A stretch of DNA of 64,000 bases, taken from NCBI GenBank assembly GCA_900471485.1, contig UCEU01000011.1, positions 124,001 to 188,000 on the forward strand, written 5' to 3'. Below the pieces are notes generated by a model, which saw only the letters and a list, made by a program, of their open reading frames with translations, was not told where the DNA came from and ran no database searches. Origin of the DNA: Hyphomicrobiales bacterium. GTDB lineage: Bacteria; Pseudomonadota; Alphaproteobacteria; Rhizobiales; Rhizobiaceae. A program made the position numbers and the translations under genes. Below, in pieces: positions 57,576 to 64,000 of the stretch. Each line of letters starts with the position of its first letter. The first letter of the stretch is position 1.

Positions 57576-58292
57576 TCAGGGGTCAATGCCGAACACACCG
57601 GCGACAACCTCGCCCGCGCCATGGCCGAAGTCAGGAACCGCGTATTCCGCGAATAATGTCAGCCGATCGGCCGGCAACGGCGCTCGGCGCGGATCTCCGA
57701 TCAGAACTTCGATTTTCTTCTCTCTGCAGGCACGGAGAAATGGCAGCATTCTCTCGGCAAGCTCGGCGTCGTAGAACACATCGCCCGCAAGCACGATATC
57801 GACCGCTGGCGGTTCCGCCGAAATCAGATCGGCCCGCACGGCCCGGATCGCGACATCGTTCGCCGCGGCGTTTAGGTCGATCGCGGCAATCGCGTTGGGA
57901 TCGATATCGACGGCCGTTACATCCGCGGCGCCGCATTTCGCGGCCGTGATCGCGACGATGCCCGCCCCCGCGCCAAGGTCGAGAACGCGGCGGCCCCGCA
58001 CGATATCTGGATGCTGGAGGATGTGCCGCGCCAACACCGTTCCGCCGGCCCAGTTATAGGCCCAGTATGGCGGCACGTCGTCGCTTCCGCCAAGACGCGA
58101 AAGCCTGCTCCCCGCATGGGCGGTGTAGAGGTGAATGTCTGGAATGCCGAGTGCCGGCTGCAGCCGCAGATTGGCTGCGATGAACGCCTGCGCTGCGGCA
58201 AATGCAGGATCGTTCGGAGCCGACGCCTCGTCCAGCGGGATCGGGGCTTCAGCGGTCGTCGTTGAGCATGGCGGCGAGGATCGTCGTGTCAT
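57576..58292 (-). CDS. Class I SAM-dependent methyltransferase (ETFB/PrmA-like)
   Basis: A 238-residue Rossmann-fold methyltransferase. Motif I is VLDLGAGAGIVAITAAKCGA, motif II has the acidic VTAVDIDPNAIAAIDLNAA, and the post-motif LAGDVFYDAELAERMLPFLR is seen in the ETFB-lysine and PrmA-like protein methyltransferases. The N-terminal YWAYNWAGGTVLARHIL is also characteristic of that group. It probably modifies a protein Lys residue, but the substrate is not proven. It starts 37 bases before the stop codon of the upstream helicase gene (both on the minus strand). Confidence 0.85.
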   Translation of the reverse strand: MTRRSSPPCSTTTAEAPIPLDEASAPNDPAFAAAQAFIAANLRLQPALGIPDIHLYTAHAGSRLSRLGGSDDVPPYWAYNWAGGTVLARHILQHPDIVRGRRVLDLGAGAGIVAITAAKCGAADVTAVDIDPNAIAAIDLNAAANDVAIRAVRADLISAEPPAVDIVLAGDVFYDAELAERMLPFLRACREKKIEVLIGDPRRAPLPADRLTLFAEYAVPDFGHGAGEVVAGVFGIDP

Positions 58293-58329
58293 CGATCACA
58301 CCCTCCCCGCCAGTCGCGCGTCGGCGCTA

Positions 58330-60273
58330 TCAGCCCTTCTTCTTGGCGAATTTAGGCTTGGCGCCCGGCTTGCCCTGGGATTTTGGCTTACCTTCGAAAT
58401 TAGGCTTGCCTTCGAACTTGGGCTTTCCCTCGAACTTGGCCTTGCCGGGCTTCTTGCTCCACGGCTTGGAATCGCGCTCGCCCTGATCGCCGGCACCTTC
58501 CGAACGCGGTCCCTTGCGGAAATCGTCGCGGTCGCCGAACTTCTGCTTCGGGCGGTCATCGCCATAGTCGCGGCGCTCGCCGAAGTTCTTCTTGGCGGCA
58601 TAGGGCTTGGGGCTCGCGGAGCGGCCGACGAGATCGGGCGTTCCAGGCAGCTGCGTCACGCGGATGCCGCGCTCCAGCGCCTTGTTCGGGCCGATCGCCT
58701 GCATGAAGGCTTCGGCGCTGTCGGCGGCGATCTCGACGAAGGTCTCGTCCTGCTGCATCTTGATCGCGCCGATCTCGCGCTTGGTGACGTTGCCGTTGCG
58801 GCAAAGCATCGGGATCAGCCAGCGCGGCTCGGCGTTCTGCTTGCGGCCGACGGAGATCGAGAACCAGGTGCTGGCGCCGAAATCGTCGCGCGGTCCCTTC
58901 TGGCTCGGCTCGCGCGGACCATCCGAATGCTCGCGCGGCTTGCGCTGGCCACCCTGCAGCGTGATCTCGATCAATTCCTCGGGCGCCGACTGGTTGGCGC
59001 GATAGAGGTTGACGAAGGCGGTCGCCAGCTTGTCGGCGCCATGGGCGGACAGCAGGCGGGCGATCAGGTCCTGATCTTCCTCGCGCATCGCTTCCTCGAA
59101 GATCGGATCAGCGAGCAACCGCTCCTCGTCGCGCGCGATTACCTCGTCGGCCGACGGCGGCAGCGCCCAGGCCGCCGAAATGCCGGCGTTGTCGAGCAGG
59201 CGCTCGGCCTTGCGGCGAGCGCTGAGCGGCACGATCAGCGCGCTGACGCCCTTGCGACCGGCACGACCGGTACGGCCGCTGCGGTGAAGCAGGGTTTCCG
59301 GGTTGGTCGGCAGGTCGGCATGAATGACGAGATCCAGCCCCGGAAGGTCGATGCCGCGCGCGGCGACATCGGTCGCGATGCAGACGCGGGCGCGTCCGTC
59401 GCGCATTGCCTGCAGCGCGTGGCTGCGCTCGTTCTGCGTCAGCTCACCCGAGAGAGCCACCACGTTGAAATTACGGTTATGGAAACGTGCGGTCAGGTGG
59501 TTCACGGCTGCGCGCGTCGAACAGAAGACGATCGCATTGGTCGCCTCGTAATAGCGCAGCACGTTGATGATGGCATTCTCGCGGTCGCTCGGGGCAACGG
59601 CCAGCGCGCGATACTCGATATCGACGTGCTGCTTTTCCTCGGTCGTCGTCGCGATGCGCACGGCGTTCTTCTGGTAGCTCTTGGCGAGCTTGGCGATGGC
59701 AGCCGGAACCGTTGCCGAGAACATCAGCGTGCGGCGATCGTCAGGCGATGCCTCGAGGATGAATTCCAGGTCTTCGCGGAAGCCGAGGTCGAGCATCTCG
59801 TCGGCCTCGTCGAGCACGACGGCCTTGAGCTCGGACATGTCGAGCGCACGGCGGCGAATATGGTCGCAGAGGCGGCCCGGCGTGCCGACGACGATATGGG
59901 CGCCACGTTCGAGCGCGCGGCGCTCGCTACGGATGTCCATGCCGCCGACGCAGCTGACGATGACCGCGCCGGTCATCTCGTAGAGCCATTCGAGCTCGCG
60001 CTTGACCTGAAGCGCCAGTTCACGAGTCGGCGCGATTACCAGTGCCAGCGGTGCCGCGGCGGAGGGAAAGCGTTCCTCGTCGCCGAGCAGCGTCGGCGCC
60101 AGGGCCAGGCCGAAGGCCACGGTCTTGCCGGATCCGGTCTGCGCCGAAACCAGCGCATCCGATGCGGCGAGCGCCGGATCGAGCATGGACTGTTGAACCG
60201 GCGTGAGCGAGTTGTAACCGCGCTTTGCCAACGCCTTGGCGATCGCCGGAACGACGCCGTTGAAATCTGTCAT
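58330..60273 (-). CDS. DEAD-box RNA helicase with DbpA-type RNA-binding domain
   Basis: A 647-residue ATP-dependent RNA helicase likely acting in ribosome assembly or mRNA turnover. The core has the Q-motif (LTPVQQSMLDPAL), Walker A AQTGSGKTVAFG, VLDEADEMLDLGF, SATVP and HRSGRTGRAGRKG. A DbpA RNA-binding domain follows (about residues 470-560; MLCRNGNVTKREIGAIKMQQ). The C terminus is a basic tail with repeated KFEGKP units encoded by a short tandem DNA repeat (about 58380-58440). The protein is longer than E. coli DbpA because of the tail. Confidence 0.94.
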   Translation of the reverse strand: MTDFNGVVPAIAKALAKRGYNSLTPVQQSMLDPALAASDALVSAQTGSGKTVAFGLALAPTLLGDEERFPSAAAPLALVIAPTRELALQVKRELEWLYEMTGAVIVSCVGGMDIRSERRALERGAHIVVGTPGRLCDHIRRRALDMSELKAVVLDEADEMLDLGFREDLEFILEASPDDRRTLMFSATVPAAIAKLAKSYQKNAVRIATTTEEKQHVDIEYRALAVAPSDRENAIINVLRYYEATNAIVFCSTRAAVNHLTARFHNRNFNVVALSGELTQNERSHALQAMRDGRARVCIATDVAARGIDLPGLDLVIHADLPTNPETLLHRSGRTGRAGRKGVSALIVPLSARRKAERLLDNAGISAAWALPPSADEVIARDEERLLADPIFEEAMREEDQDLIARLLSAHGADKLATAFVNLYRANQSAPEELIEITLQGGQRKPREHSDGPREPSQKGPRDDFGASTWFSISVGRKQNAEPRWLIPMLCRNGNVTKREIGAIKMQQDETFVEIAADSAEAFMQAIGPNKALERGIRVTQLPGTPDLVGRSASPKPYAAKKNFGERRDYGDDRPKQKFGDRDDFRKGPRSEGAGDQGERDSKPWSKKPGKAKFEGKPKFEGKPNFEGKPKSQGKPGAKPKFAKKKG

Positions 60274-60370
60274 TTGTCTGTCTTTCGGATTTTACACGCG
60301 CATGCTGCGCCGTGGCCGGAACCAGCCGGCTGAAATGTTGCGCCGTCTCTACTTCGTCAGGCCGCAAATG

Positions 60371-62233
60371 TCAAAGCGGATGTCCGCGCCAGAACCGAAC
60401 CTCGATACTTTCCGCCCTTCCGCGAATTCTGGCGATCTCCGGTCCTTCAAGAATGCCGCCGGAGATGATACCCGCACCCGCCTCGCCGCTCGCCTGCAAC
60501 AAGGCGCTGCTGAGTGCCAGTTCTGCGCCATGGGCTGCCGCCACTTCCATCAGACGGCTCGCCACATTGACGGTGTCGCCCGTCGCGGTGATCTGCTGTC
60601 GCGAGCCGGTTCCAAGCCGCGACGCGACCACCGGGCCGCAATGTGCCCCCACCTTGAAGCCGACCTTGCGCTCGGCAAGCCGCGGCTGCTCCGGCACCCA
60701 TTTTCGCATCCGGTTGCACAGTCCGACGGCGCAGGCGACCGCGCTCGTCGCATCTTCTCCACCCGGCTTCGGCAGACCGAAGAGAATCATCGCGCCGTCC
60801 CCCATGAAGCTGGTGATCGTGCCGCCATGCGACCGCGCCTCGCCGCTGACGAGTTCGAAGAAGCCGCTAAGGATCTCGCGCACCTCGCTCACGCCGATCG
60901 CCTCGCTGAGACCGGTAAAGCCCGAGAGATCGATGAACACCACGCTTGCGTCCTGCCGCACCGGCTTGGCGAGAAAATCAGGATCTCGCGCTAGCCACTC
61001 CCCCAGCCCTGCCGCGTCGACCCGCTGCAGGAGATCGCTCTGCGCAGCCAGCCTTGTCGCCTGCCGCCGATCGTTCCACAGCTCATAGGCGCCGAACAGG
61101 ATCACCGCCGGCAGTGCCGCCGCGATCGGCAACGCCGCGCTGAACCAATAGCCATGTGCGAAGGCCGCCATGTTCAGCCCTGCCCAGACGAGCACGATCG
61201 CCGCCATCGTGCCATATCCGACCACGCTGCGCCGCCAGGCGAGAAGAGCGATCAACGCTACCGGAAGAACAATCGCCGTCAGCGCATCGAAGCTGCGGAT
61301 GTTGTAGTCGCGCACGATGCTGTCGCCGGCCACGAGATGGGCGATCGCCGTCGACATCACCTCGACGCCCGGCAGCACCGGATCGAACGGCGTTGGGAAC
61401 ACGTCGCCGCCGCCGGTCACCGTCGAGCCGATGACGACGACCTTGTCCTCCACAGCCGAGGTCGGCAGCTTTCCGTTTAGCACATCAGCGGCGCTGTAGG
61501 TGGAAATCGTGCCGCGCGGGCCGTAGAAGGTCAGCGGCAGCCGCTGGCCGCCGTCGGTGGGCAGCCTGTGATCGCCGAGCGCCAGTCCACCGGGCGAAAA
61601 GACCGGCTGGATGCCGAGCGCCAGTGACGCGGCCCGCAGCGGAAAGGATGCATCCACCCGCTTTTCCCCGCGCGAGATCATCGGGATGAAGCGCGGCGTG
61701 CCGGTCTGGTCCGTGGCGACGTTGACGACGCCGATGGCGGCGGCGTCGGCAAAGCGGGCAAGCGGCAGCAACACCTCGCTGGCAACGGGGATCGCGGCGA
61801 GCGGATCATTACTGTCGCGTGTCACCGACTGGGTACTTTCAGGAAATACGCCGGCCGCGGCAACCACGCTGGGAACCTCGCTCAGTGCCGAGGTAAGCGC
61901 CGCGTCACCCTCCTCCGGGCCCGGATCGACCAGCAGCAGGTCGAGCGCCACCACCTTCGGCTTCAGCGCCCCGATCGTGCGCACCAGCCTGGCAAGTGTG
62001 GCCCGCGGCAGCGGGTAGCCGTTCGTAGCGGCGGTGCGATCGTCGATGGCGATGATGCTCACGACACGAGGCGGCCGGCGCGCGCCGATCAGCGTGCTCC
62101 TGATATCGGTCAGCGACGCTTCCATCCTGTTGAGAAAGCCGGAATTGCCATCGACATGCACATAGCCGAGGAAGCCGCCCCACAGGGCGGCCAGAATGAG
62201 CGCAATGGTGACCAGGAATTGCCGTGGCGTCAT
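60371..62233 (-). CDS. CHASE2 domain adenylate/guanylate cyclase
   Basis: A 620-residue inner-membrane receptor cyclase. An N-terminal span is followed by an extracytoplasmic CHASE2 domain (about 30-310; SIIAIDDRTAATNGYPLPRA, VVALDLLLVDPGPEEGDAAL). Three further spans (about 320-395) and a class III cyclase domain (about 430-590) complete the protein. Metal-binding Asp residues are in VVFIDLSGFTGLSEAI and FMGDGAMILFG. The catalytic Asn and Arg are in GDTVNVASRLMEVAA. The residue that is Lys in typical adenylate cyclases (DKFIGD-type) is Ser in TSFMGDG, so base specificity is uncertain. It starts 6 bases after the FecR-domain gene and should be co-transcribed. Confidence 0.92.
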   Translation of the reverse strand: MTPRQFLVTIALILAALWGGFLGYVHVDGNSGFLNRMEASLTDIRSTLIGARRPPRVVSIIAIDDRTAATNGYPLPRATLARLVRTIGALKPKVVALDLLLVDPGPEEGDAALTSALSEVPSVVAAAGVFPESTQSVTRDSNDPLAAIPVASEVLLPLARFADAAAIGVVNVATDQTGTPRFIPMISRGEKRVDASFPLRAASLALGIQPVFSPGGLALGDHRLPTDGGQRLPLTFYGPRGTISTYSAADVLNGKLPTSAVEDKVVVIGSTVTGGGDVFPTPFDPVLPGVEVMSTAIAHLVAGDSIVRDYNIRSFDALTAIVLPVALIALLAWRRSVVGYGTMAAIVLVWAGLNMAAFAHGYWFSAALPIAAALPAVILFGAYELWNDRRQATRLAAQSDLLQRVDAAGLGEWLARDPDFLAKPVRQDASVVFIDLSGFTGLSEAIGVSEVREILSGFFELVSGEARSHGGTITSFMGDGAMILFGLPKPGGEDATSAVACAVGLCNRMRKWVPEQPRLAERKVGFKVGAHCGPVVASRLGTGSRQQITATGDTVNVASRLMEVAAAHGAELALSSALLQASGEAGAGIISGGILEGPEIARIRGRAESIEVRFWRGHPL

Positions 62234-62239
62234 CGTCGC

Positions 62240-62773
62240 CTACTGGCCGAGGCGGGCAAGGAGTGCGGCCGCGCGTGGTCGCGGCCAGCGCTTGACCGTC
62301 AACGGCTCACTGCCGCGCGTCACATCCACGCCCTCGCCCACCGAAAGGACAACCGTTTGCCGTCCTGTTGGCCGCCCGACGGCGACGCGGCCACGCACGA
62401 CGAAGACCGAGGTCGTCCCGTTCTTGACGTCGACGGCCCAGCGCGTGCCTCGCACCGCGGCGATCGCCTGCGGCGTCACCACCTGAAAACCGCCCGCCCG
62501 CCTGCCGCTGTCGACATCGATCAGAACCGCCTTGTTCCTGAGCGACACAGCATCCGCGCGCCCATCGCCGTTGTTGTCCACGAGATTGAAACGCGCTCCG
62601 CCCTCGGCGGTGACGGTCACCCCGTCGGCGCAGCGCATGATCTGCCGCGACGTGCCGCGCACACGCTCCATCGCGCATCCCGCCGATTGCGCCTGCGAGG
62701 TGGTCGGGATCATCACGCATGTCGCGGTAATGATCGCGGAAAGCGCAAGAAGGCCGTTGCGGATCCTGAACAT
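62240..62773 (-). CDS. FecR domain-containing exported protein
   Basis: A 177-residue protein with an N-terminal signal or anchor (NGLLALSAIITATCVMIPTT) followed by a periplasmic FecR-type beta-sheet domain. The characteristic segment VVTPQAIAAVRGTRWAVDVK leads to TTSVFVVRGRVAVGRPTGRQ and VVLSVGEGVDVTRGSEPLTV. Unlike classical FecR it has no cytoplasmic anti-sigma domain, and no ECF sigma factor gene is adjacent. Being 6 bases upstream of the CHASE2 cyclase gene, it is probably its periplasmic partner. ATG at 62773 gives the signal sequence. Confidence 0.88.
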   Translation of the reverse strand: MFRIRNGLLALSAIITATCVMIPTTSQAQSAGCAMERVRGTSRQIMRCADGVTVTAEGGARFNLVDNNGDGRADAVSLRNKAVLIDVDSGRRAGGFQVVTPQAIAAVRGTRWAVDVKNGTTSVFVVRGRVAVGRPTGRQTVVLSVGEGVDVTRGSEPLTVKRWPRPRAAALLARLGQ

Positions 62774-62877
62774 ATCGATATCCCCCGTGCCGCGCGATGC
62801 GGCGCGACCAACATACTCCGATTGCTGCCGCACGCCCGCAAAAACGTCAACGCCGAATTGCTGGATGCCTGCCCTGC

Positions 62878-64000
62878 TCACACATCGATCGCCGGACCGG
62901 TGTAGCGCGCGCGGGGCCGGATCATCCGCCCCGTCAGAACCTGCTCCATGGCGTGTGCCAGCCATCCCACCGACCTGGAAAGCGCGAAGACGACCAGCGG
63001 CGATTCCGGTGGCAGTTCGAAGACCTCGGTCATCGCCACGAGCGCGAAATCGATGTTTGCAGCCTCACCCAGCAGTTCCTCGCCGGTTTCGGCCAACTGG
63101 CGGTAGAGTTGCGGCACCTCGAAGGCCGAGAGGATCGCTTTGGCCCTGACGTCCCCCTGCGGGTAGAGTTTATGCCCGAACGGTCGGACGACCCCGTCGC
63201 TTGCCAGCATCCCGCCGATCGCTTCCGCTGGCCCAACGGTGCGAGCGTGCTCGACAAGTCGTACAGCGCTTCGCCAGGCGCCGCCGTGTCGCGGGCCGGA
63301 TAGTGTCGACAAGCCCGAGAGCGTAGCTGCCGAAAGCGAAGCGCCGGACGATGCCGTCACCCGCGCCGCGAATGCGGAGACGTTCAGCTCATGCTCGGCC
63401 GCTAGCACCAGCGCGCGGCGCAACACGTCGGCGGCGTCCGGTCGCTGCCAGCCGAGCGCCAGGCGCTCATGGATCGGTCTTCCCTCGTGCGCTCCGGGCG
63501 CCAGGGCGGCGGCCACGGTTGCGAGGACATCGGCCGCCTCTGCCGCAAGCGCAGACGGCGAGCGCCCAAGTGCCGGGAGATCGACCGCTGCTCGGCCAGC
63601 CAGATGTATGAAAACGTCGGAGATACGCGAGGAGGTGCCGCCGACAGCGACACCGTCATGAACGACGACAGGGCCACTATCCCAAAGCAGCGCCGCCGTC
63701 TCCTCCAGCGTCGCATGCGCTGACCAACGTTCGGCGTCTTCCTGCCGATAGTACAGGCGCCCGTTCACGATCGTGGAGATCGTTGAAGGCAGCATCGGCT
63801 CGCCCCACTGGATCGCCTCCGCGGCAACCGTCTCCGCCTTGCGCCGTCCGGCATGCCGTTCGGCCAGCCGCGCCACGTCGTCGGAATGATAGAGGCTTCG
63901 CCGCGGATCGGCGGGATCCGGCTTGGCGCGGATCCGGCCGCGACTGACATTGGCATAAAGCGTCTGCGGCTTGGTGCCGAGTTGCGCCAGCGCCTGCTCG
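62878..64000 (-). CDS. Citrate synthase family protein with N-terminal HTH, 5' end outside window
   Basis: The visible 373 codons run off the right edge. The N-terminal visible part reads AQLGTKPQTLYANVSRGRIR, then RRSLYHSDDVARLAERHAG, which is a MerR/excisionase-like winged helix. A shortened citrate synthase domain follows. The two catalytic His residues are in SGPRHGGAW and PFGHKLYPQGDVRA, and the Asp in ANIDFALVAMTEVFELP, so the active site is preserved. The product is smaller than GltA. It is more likely a citrate/methylcitrate synthase paralogue with a regulatory or unknown role than the TCA-cycle enzyme. An internal GTG at 63876 is not the start. Confidence 0.85.
   Translation of the reverse strand, partial: EQALAQLGTKPQTLYANVSRGRIRAKPDPADPRRSLYHSDDVARLAERHAGRRKAETVAAEAIQWGEPMLPSTISTIVNGRLYYRQEDAERWSAHATLEETAALLWDSGPVVVHDGVAVGGTSSRISDVFIHLAGRAAVDLPALGRSPSALAAEAADVLATVAAALAPGAHEGRPIHERLALGWQRPDAADVLRRALVLAAEHELNVSAFAARVTASSGASLSAATLSGLSTLSGPRHGGAWRSAVRLVEHARTVGPAEAIGGMLASDGVVRPFGHKLYPQGDVRAKAILSAFEVPQLYRQLAETGEELLGEAANIDFALVAMTEVFELPPESPLVVFALSRSVGWLAHAMEQVLTGRMIRPRARYTGPAIDV

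Overview
The window is ordinary chromosomal sequence from an alphaproteobacterium of the order Rhizobiales, most likely family Rhizobiaceae (Rhizobium/Agrobacterium/Sinorhizobium type). The evidence is high G+C, dense coding, and several gene orders typical of that family: coaD with two cyclophilins near gyrA, ssb facing uvrA across a GTTC-N7-GTTC LexA box, glnB-glnA, sdhE-mfd facing recG, and ppiD-trpD-trpC-moaC-moeA. It also carries phosphatidylcholine synthase, an IalB-type protein, and a short palindromic intergenic repeat resembling the rhizobial RIME element. I see no prophage, insertion sequence, integrase, CRISPR array, secretion island or defence island.

Layout. 1-6145: a minus-strand block with a partial unknown gene, two cyclophilins, coaD, a GNAT acetyltransferase and gyrA, interrupted by two or three very small plus-strand membrane-protein genes. 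6371-13840: marC, then the SOS-regulated pair ssb/uvrA, a VapC-type toxin with its antitoxin, a DUF72 protein and the NAD(P)HX repair enzyme nnr. 14109-17231: a sigma-54-like promoter, glnB and glnA (nitrogen assimilation), hspQ behind a heat-shock-like promoter, and ialB. 17499-26916: an oligopeptide-type binding protein, a FrnE-like oxidoreductase, the repeat, mfd, sdhE, recG and a DUF502 membrane protein. 27026-30321: glmS and glmU (UDP-GlcNAc synthesis).

30404-42354 is almost entirely minus-strand transport: a YtfQRT-YjfF-type sugar ABC system with a FadR-type regulator at its end, then a nucleoside-type BMP/Nup ABC system preceded by a quinone oxidoreductase and pcs. 42601-47464: fpr, a GntR regulator and a MacA/MacB-type tripartite efflux set. 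47734-49994: tRNA-Lys, a 5S rRNA-like structured element, small conserved-looking proteins, a low-G+C gap, and two stress-type small membrane proteins. 50213-55693: ppiD-trpDC-moaC-moeA, covering protein folding, tryptophan and molybdenum cofactor. 55798-64000: a GAF-GGDEF-PilZ-like diguanylate cyclase, an ACT protein, a methyltransferase, a DEAD-box helicase, a FecR/CHASE2-cyclase pair and a truncated citrate-synthase-family gene with an N-terminal helix-turn-helix.

The item I consider most worth a second look is the approximately 130-nt element at 47904-48033. On the minus strand it can fold like 5S rRNA and shares 5S signature sequence, but it is strongly divergent and stands outside any rRNA operon. 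Next are the paired tiny membrane proteins at 2335-2658, the FecR-CHASE2 cyclase pair with an atypical purine-binding position, and the HTH-citrate synthase fusion. Most of the rest is well-understood housekeeping sequence.
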